Shown piece by piece: positions 36,968-47,573 of a DNA stretch of 64,000 bases. Where the stretch lies: the NCBI GenBank assembly GCA_022818135.1, contig JAFMSR010000010.1:17362222-17426221 (forward strand), in the 5' to 3' direction. A program made the position numbers and the translations under genes. This DNA is from Saxidomus purpurata (taxonomy: Eukaryota; Mollusca; Bivalvia; Venerida; Veneridae). Numbering within the stretch: position 1 is the first letter of the stretch; each line of letters starts with the position of its first letter. The notes under the pieces were generated by a model, which did no database searches, had not been told where the DNA came from, and saw nothing but the letters and a program-made list of their open reading frames with translations.

Positions 36968-37662
36968 AAGTTTTAGTACATGTACAAGTGTACAGAATAT
37001 ATCATCGTTGGCACGGACAAAATGTTTTATGTATTGAAAACTCACCATTGAACATTTTCTATCACCATATAATATTTCCTTTTTCCCGGATCTTGAATGT
37101 GATTTCTGTGTAATTAACCTAAATTATGTTTACCTTTGTCTTCGTAGTAGGAGTACTACCTGTCCACGTTTGAAACAAAATATTGTTATAAAACGTTCCA
37201 ATCGTATTACAAGAAAAGTTTATTTCTGTCAATACATACATGTAATTGCACTGCAGTTATTCTGTGATTGCATGTCATCTTGACAAAGGGCTTGATAAAA
37301 AATTAAGTATGAAGTCTTCTGGCTGAATAATTTGGATACCACTAAAATTGCAACCAGCCGTTACGATGCTAACATAAAAAGTCAAGGTTTTCAAAAGATT
37401 TTTCTCGTCGATAATGTTACTGTATTCATTATTTTGAAAATAACAATAAATTAATTTTGCAATTATTTGATTATTTCAGTTTGTTGTTAATATTCCAATT
37501 TATTTTATGTGCTTCTGTGGTTTATCATAATCACAGTGGGGAATCACATGATCAAAATAATCTCCAAACAAAAGTACATCTATGAAAAATGTTAAAAAAT
37601 AATGAAAGCCGTTTAGCTGTAAATTAAAAATATAGCCTATCGTATTGCAACATAAAAGATTT

Positions 37663-37819
37663 ATAGAACTACACAGGTCTTAATCACAGTCACCTTCTAA
37701 TTGTTGGTCTAGGGGTATTTCTAATTGTGTTGAACACTTTAAATATAAATTATGTCAGTTTCTCGAAGTGTTCAGCACAATCGGAAGGTGGCTGTGATTA
37801 AGACATGTGTAGTTCTATT
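37663..37819. mobile_element. fold-back MITE carrying a tRNA-Pro scrap
   Basis: Left arm AGAACTACACAGGTCTTAAT pairs with right arm AAGACATGTGTAGTTCT, continuing through CACAGTCACCTTCT / GGAAGGTGGCTGTG. The left arm has a 24 bp insertion that the right arm lacks: TTGGTCTAGGGGTAT, identical to tRNA-Pro, plus a second copy of TTCTAATTG. Confidence 0.75.
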
Positions 37820-38038
37820 TTGATCAACATAGTCAAATCCTGGGGCGAAACCATGACAGTCTTTTCAGTTGGACATTTTCAACACAGGTGTATAATGCTC
37901 AATCAGATTATGGATCTTGCGTGTTAAAATATTTGTATTTTTTTAAATCACTTTGAACATTTCATTAGTTTTAACTTAAGGGTATCTAATTAATAAATTT
38001 CAGTATTTTGATTACAGTTTAACATTGACGGCTGTTTT

Positions 38039-38422
38039 CTATGGAAGCCTTGGAGGGCCACTTTTGAGTTTCGACTTACGGGTGTTTTTGACTTTTAAGT
38101 TATGACTTTCAACTTTTGACTTTTGACTTATGACTGCTACTTTCAGACACTTTAAGAGGAATGGTACTGCATAAAAAGCATAATGATCTGCTGTGACAAT
38201 ATAAACTGGGATTCGAACCTGTATTAAGGTTTTAAAATGATGTTTGTGCGTAGCACTGTAAACTTGTTTGCTGTAAATAAATGAACTAAGTTACTTTTGT
38301 CTTTGTCATTTATTTTAGTATCAATGAGCCGTGACGGCGCGTCAGGAGGCGACCTTGGGAGCCTCCGCAGTGAGCGGCGACGCAACTCTCGGCTCGGGAG
38401 GCCTTATGGGTGTCCTCTTTCT

Positions 38423-38454
<32 letters not shown>

Positions 38455-39281
38455 CTCTTTATTTAAAGAAGCTAGCTCATTAAGCATAATGTACATAAAG
38501 CAACATATTTCTTATCTACCATGAAACCTTTTTTTAACAATGATAATATACAATTGAGAATTTTCTTTAAGCGGGGGGTTGGGGGACTTGCCCCCCAGGC
38601 GTCAAGCCAACTATGAAGGAACTGTAAAAAAAAATGATTTTTTTTTGTTGCTATGGTAACATTTTTAAGAAATTACTTTTTATGTTTTTATGTATCTATA
38701 TGTTAATATCACAAGGTATACCGAAGGAAATTAAAGTGCTGTAATATGTATAAGTATATTGTTATATTGTTGGGTCCTCAGTAGCAGGTTCCTAGTATTA
38801 CCTGAACCTGCCGCTGGAGGTCCTCAGTGAGGACCGTGTATAGGGTTAGGGTTAGGGTTAGGGTTAGGATTAGGGTTTCTTTTTTCATAAGTGATAAGTA
38901 ATAAGTCAAAAGTCAAAAGTCAAAAGTAATAAGTCAAAAGTCAAAAGTAATAAGTCAAAAGTCAAAAGTAATAAGTCATAAATCATAAGTAATAAGTCAA
39001 AAGTCAAAACAAAAAGCGTGTTAAAATACGTTTTATTTTGTTACTATTGACACAAATGATATAACTTTTATATATATATAATTGATTTTATTAAAATCTT
39101 TTAAATAGAAATTGTATTTATTGAGTGTTGACGTGTTTATATTGTTTTAATAAAAACGCCAAAGAGGCAATACAGTAGTTCTAGTCATAAGTCAAAAGTA
39201 CGGCGTACAAAAGTCATAAGTCAAAAGTAAAAAAACACCCGCAAGTCGAAACTCAAAAGTGGCCCTCCAAGGCTTCCATAG
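38039..39281 (+). mobile_element. 1.24 kb TIR element with telomere-type repeats
   Basis: Terminal inverted repeats of about 60 bp starting CTATGGAAGCCTTGGAGGGC and continuing CACTTTTGAGTTTCGACTT; flanked by TTTT on both sides (possible 4 bp duplication). Inside: a GC-rich palindromic patch (38330-38405), (AAT)n, hairpin GCAGGTTC...GAACCTGC, (TTAGGG)n at 38841-38875, and a tandem array of AAGTCAAAAGTCAAAAGTAAT that is a reiterated piece of the TIR. No coding capacity; family unknown. Confidence 0.8.
38841..38875 (+). repeat. interstitial telomere-type repeat (TTAGGG)~6
   Basis: TAGGGTTAGGGTTAGGGTTA continuing, one variant TTAGGAT unit. Lies inside the TIR element, not at a chromosome end. 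Confidence 0.9.
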
Positions 39282-39369
39282 TTTTCGTATTAACCGAGAA
39301 AACAAACCTGCGAGATTGCATAAGTTATTTTTACACCATTAGTAACGAAATCCTTGAAACTGCGTTATA

Positions 39370-39490
39370 TTTGAATAGACAAAAACCTTTATTGCAGAAA
39401 ATTGCAAGATGCAAAGGTGTGTGCGTTTTTATAATACCAGTTTAAATAAATATTTCCAGGAAGAAAAGCTACAAGCCTGTGAATCTTTGT
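39370..39490 (+). other. repeated non-coding first exon (copy 2)
   Basis: TTTATTGCAGAAAATTGCAA, ACCAGTTTAAATAAATATTT, CCAGGAAGAAAAGC, ending TGTGTGCAGTAAAT. Colinear with 49700-49850; the splice donor here (AGTAAAT) is weaker. Upstream of the signal-peptide exon at 39605. Confidence 0.5.
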
Positions 39491-39604
39491 GTGCAGTAAA
39501 TAGAATAAGATTTGAATTAAGCGCTTAAAAGTGCATTAATTTTTATCATTTCTCATTTTAAACATATTGTTGCTCTAAATAAATTTAATTTATTTCTTTT
39601 CAGA

Positions 39605-39754
39605 TATACATTTTTGTCGTTTTGGCGTATTTAAATAGACAGTATCTAGCGTATTGAGTCCAGTTAAGTGACAACAAATTTGATAAATGTTTAAAAGGGA
39701 AATGGAAATACCGACACATAATTCTGGATATATAGTACGGTGTCTCGTACTTAT
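39605..39754 (+). CDS. signal-peptide exon of a secreted protein (copy 2), partial
   Basis: Acceptor TTTCTTTTCAG ends at 39603. ATG near 39701 opens MEIPTHNSGYIVRCLVLIYF, then VQT, followed by a splice donor CAG|GTACAG at about 39774. Hydrophobic core preceded by a polar start fits a signal peptide. Matches the exon at 50080-50157 in position, sequence and splice phase (one base over). The hydrophobic core contains Arg-Cys, so it may be weaker. No later exon recognised. Confidence 0.5.
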
Positions 39755-39859
39755 ATACTTTGTACAGACAGGTACAGTATTTACTGCTATATTTGTCTCT
39801 CAGTTTAGGACAACACTGTCTTCTGATTAAACATGTGAAATTGGACACATGAATTAAAG

Positions 39860-41666
39860 GTAAAAATATAGACTAGTATTGCGGACACTGTGTCTGGTTT
39901 TCTGACATTGCCTTTATAATTGATACATATCCTAAGCAAATTTGTCTCTTCTTTTCAATATTCGTTAGCGTAATCACGTTATCTATTAGTAAAATATGCT
40001 TTTTTGCTGGCTTTGTCTTTTGTCTTAACTTCAAGCACATGATGCTGCTATTTCAGATGTAATATAAAGCACAGAACACATGGCGCAGATCCTTTAACTC
40101 TTGACCTGTTTTGTGAATATTTGTTTCGTTACATATGAATTTTTAAAATGTCTGCAGCTATTTCATTCACATACACTTTTTTTAAAGACTTAATAAACCG
40201 TTTATTAAATAACTATTGTTTATTGGCTCTAATATTCATCAAATATTCGATGTAATAAAATAGGAAGCGATATACATGACCAATAACAGAAATTAGGGTC
40301 AATATCTGTTTTTGGACCAGTCCGACAAGATATTGCTGACGATTGATTGGATGTTGAGATTGGATGATACTTTCATATACATGTATTTAGTTTCTTGAAA
40401 ATAAAACGGTCGCCATCTTGAATTCGTTGAAATAAGCCAAAGGAGCGCGGAAAATTGGATGGCAAAAATGGAAATCAACATTCAATCAATGTCTGCATTT
40501 AGAAGGATAGAAAGTGCTCTAACTAAGAAATTGAAAACCTACATCAATATGTTCATTTCAAAAATAAATATTTTATAGGCATTTTATTTACGGATCTGAA
40601 TGTTACTGTGTGTTTATGTCGAGTGACTGCCAATGGAGATGGTAGTCTATATAGAATGGATAATTTCTAGCTTGATTAGTTATTTAATGAAGTTAATGTA
40701 TTCCTATTTGAATTAAATTGATATAGGAGTTTCATTTGATGGTTGTAACAATGTTGCTCTATGGAGAAATAACGTTAAACAAGATTTATGTTTAAATTTA
40801 CTGTAATGTAACGTTTCTAAAATGTGAAATCTTCCATTTTCAATGCAAAATGGCCTTTTTTATCTGTTGTTTATTACAATAACAATTATTAATCTGCTGA
40901 AATTGATTTTCTGAAATCGGGGTGGTAACCAGTTTAAACAGAATAAGTGAACAGCTCTGCTGAGTTTGGATACGAGCTCTCACTGTATCTGAAACATGCA
41001 AATTCCTCAAGACTTAATAAAAGCCCTTTTAACTAATGCTATATACATCGAAAGACAGTCTAGTATCTACACAGATCTATGTAAAAAGTTTTTCTTGTTA
41101 TATGTACAAATGTAATTATATTCAATAACTCACCGATTCGTTTCTCGTTTCTGTCTAAAACAGTGATTGTAACTAAAAACCATATATAGGTAAGAATTAA
41201 TTTATATATCGCTCAAAAAGCAATGTTATATACTGACGAAATGACCAGATTAAGTTTCAATTTACAAGACTTTTTTTGTATTGGTTATTGCTTTATATAA
41301 TTACATCGGTTAATTATATCTTTTACTCTCATGAAATTGGAAAGAGCTTTCCCACACAGAACGGATACAATAAAGATCTTTAAAACTACACAAACTAGAC
41401 TACTGATATAATATAATTGATTTATTGCCAGCCGCCGAGGAAATTCATTGGAAAGCTGGTAAATTAGATATAACTGTCGCAGTTTTGTATACTATATGGG
41501 AAACAGAAATTGAGCTTTGAGAAATCTTTATATACAAACGTTTTCGTAAACATGTTTTCTGTGTGTTGTTTAAAGTACCATAGTAAAAGGCATTAGCGGA
41601 ATAAGAACGATATCAAAATTGATACATACATCGTCGTACGATCTCAACAAATATGATATTGTTAAC
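39860..41666. other. intergenic or intronic, no gene seen
   Basis: AT-rich. The start (AAATTGGACACATGAATTA) is shared with 50230 and 59803, marking the intron after the signal-peptide exon. Nothing else recognised. Confidence 0.5.
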
Positions 41667-41669
41667 TTA

Positions 41670-43092
41670 GGCCACACCAATTTAATTTCTTGGTCATCGG
41701 AATATATCCTAAAAATAGGAGCGAGCGAGCGAAAAAAAATTAAATTATTTTTTTTCCCAATTCAACCATTTTTGGAGCGGGCGAAGAGCGATTTGTTAAA
41801 AAAAATTAAAAACCCCTCACAAAAACAAATATTCACTGTCAAAACAGGTAAAAAAGACTTGGAAATAGATTATAAAAGAGCTACAGACACCTTAAATATA
41901 AACTGCCAAAAAGGTGCAGAACACAAAGTGACTCCTATATACACCAGTACTAAGTTTACAGGGGTATAATAGTGTTTCTTGCAAGAAAATATTTTTATCC
42001 TTTAAAAAAGACCATAGTTTGTTTTCTTGCATACATGTACAGCCAATACAACAAGTCTTTTGAAAGAGAGACAATTTTTTATCATTTAATAAACCATCAG
42101 ACTAATGTGTATTTCAATTTATGCCCAAACACTTTGTAATGAAACCCATTTGTTAGTCATATCAAAATAACCCACAGAACAACTTCTTTAGTTAAGTCCA
42201 GGCATATGCTCTTCTGACCATAAGTGTTTTGACTAGAGATAATTGTTCAATTTCACAATGCTAAAAACTTGCTAGTTTCTTGATTTTTTCCTTCCCAAAG
42301 TTTTAGCCTCAGCGCCATTATCAATACAATTTTTACACAGAGAGCACACAAAATGTCTTTAAATGTTTCCGAGTTGTCTGTCTGGACAGCAACTCGTCTT
42401 CCACCGACGTTTCCCTGGTTTATGTTAACAATAGAAAATTTTGGGTGCATAGAATTACCGAAAAAGACCGTAAAATACAAAAAAAAGACCGAAAAAGAAC
42501 CGAAAAATGATTTATCTTTACCGAAAACAACTTTGTTTCAAAAGATAATGTACGGTTTATAACTTAAGTATTAAATAAATTCAGGAATTTGTATGTAATG
42601 AATATTTTTTGTTTGTTTTGATAAGTTCCTGTGCTGCATCCATTACAAAATCTGGAGTGCTAATTTCAGAGTTTTCGGTCTCGATCTTTCTACTTGATTT
42701 GTAATACAATATTTACAAATTTCTTCATTTAAACTGTAAGTTGTATATACTCTTTTGAAAAATAAGTTGTTTTCGGTCTTCATAAACTGTTTTTCGGTCT
42801 TTTTCGTTTTTTCGGTCATTCTATGCAACTGGTGGCTGCCATTTTGACAATATGGTAGTCATGATTAAGTAGCGGGAACATGTTCTGCTGGCGTTTATAA
42901 TCGAATTGTAGGTTTGAAGGTACTAAATTTACGAGTTCTCCGCGACAAAAAGGCCCGCTTTGAATTTTTGGTCTTGGTTTATAAAATTAGTGCGGGCGGA
43001 AGCTCAAATTGAAAAAAAAAAATTTTTTTTTTTGATTTTGAAAAATAATAGAGCGGGAAATCCGTTGACCAAGCAATTAATTTGGTGTGGCC
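41670..43092 (+). mobile_element. Harbinger-like TIR element, TTA duplication
   Basis: Ends GGCCACACCAATTTAATTTC and its complement (AATTAATTTGGTGTGGCC), flanked by TTA at 41667-41669 and 43093-43095. Three-base TTA/TWA duplication with GGCC-starting TIRs fits PIF/Harbinger-type movement (inference). The 1.4 kb interior has GAGCGGG-rich subterminal repeats and a nested MITE, and no transposase. Confidence 0.75.
42446..42827 (+). mobile_element. nested MITE with TGCATAGAAT ends
   Basis: TGCATAGAATTACCGAAAAA at the left and TTTTTTCGGTCATTCTATGC at the right are inverted repeats; the subterminal 'GACCGAAAAA' motif recurs in both arms. Lies wholly within the Harbinger-like element. Confidence 0.7.
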
Positions 43093-43720
43093 TTATAGTG
43101 GTAAAGTTGCTTTTTACTTGTGTTTGTACATAATAATTATGAGCTGTAGTAATGCGTATAACATACGATTTTGATGCGACATGAGAAGAACAAACGTGTG
43201 TGTATATTTCTTTCGTTTCTCAACATAACAAATGTCCGAAAAACTGGCATAGTATTCCAATTTGTTCGAAACGTAAAGTAAATCATACCTTTGTCATGAT
43301 TTACACGATTGTAGCGTTTTTATGAAATGTTTGTATATGAAGTGTTCAGTGACAGGTGTAGTTTATTACCCATCACAATCAAAGTGATAAAAATCAGATT
43401 CATTTAATGGGTGTAAATACTCTGTTCATGCTGCCAGGTCATACTTTATATAAAATTTATATTCTGATTTATCTGCAATTTTCAAAATTCTCTCAAATTG
43501 TTTCCTTTCAATATTGGATTGTTTTTTTTTATCTCCTTTATATTGCAAAACTCGGGTTGTCAGGGATCGACTTTTCCAAAGAAGTACACGTTTTAAATAC
43601 GCACTAGGAAGAACATGTACTGTAAAAGCGGCATTCTGTATCCATAAACTTGATTCAAACATGTTTCTAACCGAGATACGAACTACTAATATACGAGGTC
43701 TTTAACAGTTTTTACAAATA

Positions 43721-43792
43721 GGGCTCGACCGGGATTTAAACCCGCGACCTCTCGCACCCTAAGCGAGAATCATACCCCTACACCAACGAGCC
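43721..43792 (-). pseudogene. tRNA-Pro (AGG), decaying copy
   Basis: Full-length 72 nt cloverleaf with anticodon loop TTAGGGT, but with a T-T mismatch at the base of the acceptor stem, a changed D loop (GGTGTAGG), a broken T-stem pair (CGCGG/CCCGG) and GGTTTAAAT in place of the invariant GGTTCAAAT in box B. No T4 terminator follows directly. Probably a pseudogene or poorly expressed. Confidence 0.75.
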
Positions 43793-43841
43793 GTGATATT
43801 GCATGGTAATTGTACTGTGCAGAAAGGGTAATTACTTATGT

Positions 43842-43845
<4 letters not shown>

Positions 43846-43897
<52 letters not shown>
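43846..43897. repeat. (AT)n microsatellite
   Basis: About 26 AT units next to the left arm of the long hairpin; a second (AT)n run lies at 44128-44157 on its other side. Confidence 0.95.
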
Positions 43898-43903
<6 letters not shown>

Positions 43904-44090
43904 ATGAAAAATAATGACACTATATGAGTTTTCTATTTGTATTTGCCAACCGGTTTCACTATATCATCAGGGCAAATATAGCATACAACACAAATTTATA
44001 TTTGCTATATTTGCCCTGATGATATAGTGAAACCGGTTGGCAAATACAAATAGAAAACTCATATAGTGTCATTATTTTCATTTTATTTAT
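43896..44090. repeat. 195 bp hairpin with 88 bp arms
   Basis: Arms of about 88 bp are identical but for one T insertion, with a 19 nt spacer (43984-44002). Arm core GCCAACCGGTTTCACTATAT and CATCAGGGCAAATATAGCA. Flanked on both sides by (AT)n. Fold-back MITE or recent inverted duplication. Confidence 0.9.
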
Positions 44091-44122
44091 AATTTACTTA
44101 TTCCGGCATATCGTTTAACATT

Positions 44123-44158
<36 letters not shown>

Positions 44159-44390
44159 TCGTTTGGTATATGGCACAGGTGAGTGTAGCGTACTAGGGAC
44201 CCGTACAGTGATTTTTAGTTCAAAATAGCCTAGTATTGATATATAGTCATTAGTCTATTTTTATCTAACATTCACTGTTTGGGTGTGGTATATGAGGCCC
44301 TGAAATATCTCTTTTACTATAAATATCTGACTGTTTTTTTCGAGCCAGTCTACTATCCAGCGCCGATTTTTTTATAAAAAATTGCCCCAC

Positions 44391-45208
44391 ACTGTAAAAA
44401 CAGAAAGGAAACTTTACACTGAAATGGGTGGCAGCTGGGTTGCCACCCATTTTGGTGTAAAGTAACCCTATTGTTTTTATGGAAACAATACACCCTGCTA
44501 TCGGGGAAGCAGGACACCGTTCATGGTGTTACTTAACACGTTTTTCACAAGACAAACGTAACACGTTAGTGTAAGCGTACACTTTCATTACATATAAACC
44601 CTTTCATCAATTCATGACGGCAAAATCTTGACTCATTGGTCCTATCACTCCCATCACATTTCTCGAGAATGTCAAACAGATGGTTTGTGTAAGACCAATG
44701 TTTAAGAAGATCTTAGTCAGTGATTACGTAACTAAATTTTCAAAGAACTACTTATCTGAACTCTTTACAACATTCTGACGGGTTTCATATCTAAACGTCA
44801 CGAAAATACTTTTCGTTCATAATTTCGCGAATAATAGCAAAGTGTTCATGTATGATACACGGATGTGTCCGTCTTAGTCACACTACAATTTGAGACCATA
44901 ACCATGTGCATGGAATGCGGCATAGAATTAAGGCACATGCAAGTCCTTGGTCAGTTGACTTGTTTACGATACACGAATTTTAGGGCAAAGTTACACTTCC
45001 GTGTTACTATATCCCAGTCGGTGTATCTGACCAACTTACACTTGTACGGATTTACAAAACGCCAGATCGGGAGTATCTCTTCACTGATTTTTGAGTAAAA
45101 TTGCATTTCGGTGATTCTCTACTCGCACACGGTGTAACTTACACGGTAACACCATTTTCCAAGCTGGTTTACACTATATTCAGAGATAGTTAACACGTAT
45201 TTTTTACA
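44391..45208 (+). mobile_element. MITE with CACTGTAAAAA ends
   Basis: CACTGTAAAAA at 44391 and its complement TTTTTACAGTG ending at 45208. A strong hairpin CTTTACAC..ATGGGTGGCA / TGCCACCCAT..GTGTAAAG lies at 44411-44463, and GTGTAA/TTACAC motifs recur inside. No coding capacity. Confidence 0.6.
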
Positions 45209-45621
45209 GTGCAGTATACAAAGCAAAATCATATTAAATAGACTGGAAATAGTGCATGAAAAATAGTATAAAGAAAAAACATAAATTGTATCAGACTAGT
45301 GACTAGTCTTGGTATATGGGTACGATTCGCAACTTTGAAGCAAAAACACACGGGTTCAAATCTTTCATAAAAGATTTTATTTATAGCTTATGTAGCCTAC
45401 AGGGACTGCTAAATACCAAACTATTAATGTTATAGTCATATAGTTCTATAGCTCGTGTCTTCATTTTACAATTACAGATTATTTACTTACCAAACGTAAA
45501 CCGTTTTTTAAAGATGATACAGATTCATTTTAGAATGGGACCAGTTCTATCATATGTATATGTTCATATTATAATATTATGTTGATTATATGTATATTAT
45601 ATGTATAGTATATGTATGTAT

Positions 45622-45695
45622 CGCACCGCACCGCACCGCACCACACCACACATCACATCACATCACATCACATCACATCACATCACATCATATCA
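45622..45695 (+). repeat. CGCAC and CATCA pentamer microsatellites
   Basis: (CGCAC)n then (ATCAC)n in direct succession. Gives a low-complexity His/Thr open frame that is not a gene. Confidence 0.9.
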
Positions 45696-45958
45696 AATCA
45701 TATCTTATCATAATATAAAATCAATAGCAACGTTTCCTCATGCTATGACTAAGTATTCATCAATGTTAATACGCCATATGTCGTCACGTGGATTATTTAC
45801 AAAGAATAAACACTCAAATTGTAAATTAATTAAAAAGCAGACTCTTTGTTTCCGTAGTTCACCGAGTCGTGGGAATACTTACTTATCTCTGTTCGTCCTA
45901 CATTTTGTGGCATGGGGACATGATACGTGCTCTTTAAGGTAGCACCGTTTATAAGTGT

Positions 45959-46030
45959 GGCTCGTTGGTCTAGGGGTATGATTCTCGCTTTGGGTGCGAG
46001 AGGTCCCGGGTTCAAATCCCGGACGAGCCC
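45959..46030 (+). tRNA. tRNA-Pro (TGG)
   Basis: 72 nt, identical body to the CGG gene with anticodon loop TTTGGGT (TGG at 45991-45993). Acceptor and T arms pair fully, GGTTCAAATCC box B intact, TTTTTT terminator at 46034. Confidence 0.96.
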
Positions 46031-47330
46031 AAATTTTTTCATTTCCTTTGTTTAAAAATATAAGTATACGTAATTTCACATCATAGTGACAAACCTCCAT
46101 GGTAAGCTGAGCACTTTTCAGTAATTTTATGTTTGACTGCTAACAACGGTCACAATATGAATGCAGAGTCATAAAGTTCAGTTCAGTATCAAGTTGTCAC
46201 TTAGCATCTACCTTTTGAATTTGTATTGGCACCTGTAGCTGTTTTGTGCTGTTAAATGTGCAATTATTCAAAGAAATGGCAATTTTAAACATATCTAACG
46301 AATTTTATACCTACTGCTGCAGCATTTTACTGCGGAAAAAAATAAAAAGTGACAGCCCTGAAAATTGAAGTAAATGATGCTCAACATAACAAAAGGGCCT
46401 CCAGTGGCCAAATATGTCATATCTTTAGAAGTAAATATTCAATATTTAATTACCGGTATCAAATTTGAGACAAGATTTAGGAATACCATCGACATTTTTA
46501 TGTCATTATTGCTCATTAATACTAAATAGGTGAAAAAACACGTGCAAACATTCGAATTTGCTAAGGTTACTTCCGAATCTTATGACTCCATTGTAAAACA
46601 CTTTAAACAAGAGACATTAAGCTTTCCAACGATGTCATTTTTTTCCAAAATTTCTTAATACTTGGCTTGAACACAAACATTAAAATAATTTCCCATTTAC
46701 ATATTTTATGTATAATCATGATAATTGGCAAACTTTATAATAACCATAATTCTGCAACAGATCGACCGAGCCTTTTGTCTTATATAGACATTGTTTCAAG
46801 CTTTCAACATTTTTATAAAACAGTTCGAATTTAAGCAAAAGCCATTTCATTCAATAGATATTCATATGTTGTCGTTAAAATATTAATGGTTTTCCAGCGT
46901 GTGAGCCTTATAGTGGTACTAACATCAAGAGTGCATCTGTGTTAGTTTTTAATCAAAGGACTGAAAGTGCTGGAGGATCGATTGTCTCTGAACAACACAG
47001 TCTGCACACATACATGTGTAAATATCAGGACAACACAGATTGTACACATCACATGTGTAAATATCAGGACACCCTTGCACGAGTAAAGTTATACTGGAGA
47101 CACAACTGTCCATAAATTTTGACCTTAAACCATTTGTGTAAACTTTACTTTTGAGATAGGAACCCATGTGCTTACATTTTGCATTCAGTAACTATTTTCA
47201 ACTACCTTATGAAGTATTAAGCTGTGAACGGTAACTGAGAAATGGATTTTGACAAAACTGAACTGAAAATTCATAGTTTGAACAACTTTTAATGCCATTC
47301 AAAAGTTATGGGATATGCCCATAGGGTTGA
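46031..47330. other. intergenic, small tandem repeat only
   Basis: AT-rich. Two copies of a ~50 bp unit (ACATGTGTAAATATCAGGAC) at 46993-47075. No gene recognised. Confidence 0.55.
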
Positions 47331-47573
47331 TTCATTGATTCGGATTTAACGTCGCTCTCAACAGCTAAGGTCATATTGCAACGTCCAGCTTTCATGGAGG
47401 AGGAAGACCCTGGGTGCCAATTCTGGCATTATTTCAGTCACGAGCGGGCACCTGGGTAGAACCTAGATAGCTCCCAGACATAAAAGAATTCGACCCAAGT
47501 AGGGCACGAACCTACAGCGGTGAGGGACAAGTAAACATCAGTCAATGACCTCAACCACTCGGCAACAGATGCC
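47331..47573 (-). mobile_element. tRNA-derived SINE (V-SINE/RUDI-like)
   Basis: Minus strand: head GGCATCTGTTGCCGAGTGGT (box A) and box B GGTTCGTGCCC about 50 nt on; body with CCCAGGGTCTTCCTCCTCCA and AAAGCTGGACGTTGC; tail GAGCGACGTTAAATCCGAAT. The 'cttcctcc...aaagctg...gcgacgttaaatcc' tail is the pattern of molluscan V-type SINEs. Exact family not verified. Confidence 0.7.

Noticed and set aside
38841..38875. Telomere end
   Set aside because: Only about six TTAGGG units inside a TIR element with ordinary sequence on both sides.
44003..44060. Hammerhead-ribozyme-like CTGATGA...GAAAC in the long hairpin
   Set aside because: The six bases between the two boxes (TATAGT) cannot form stem II, and the required G/C closing pair is missing, so the core match is chance.
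45601..45942. His/Thr-rich 113-residue open frame
   Set aside because: Runs through pentamer microsatellites; no splice or start context.
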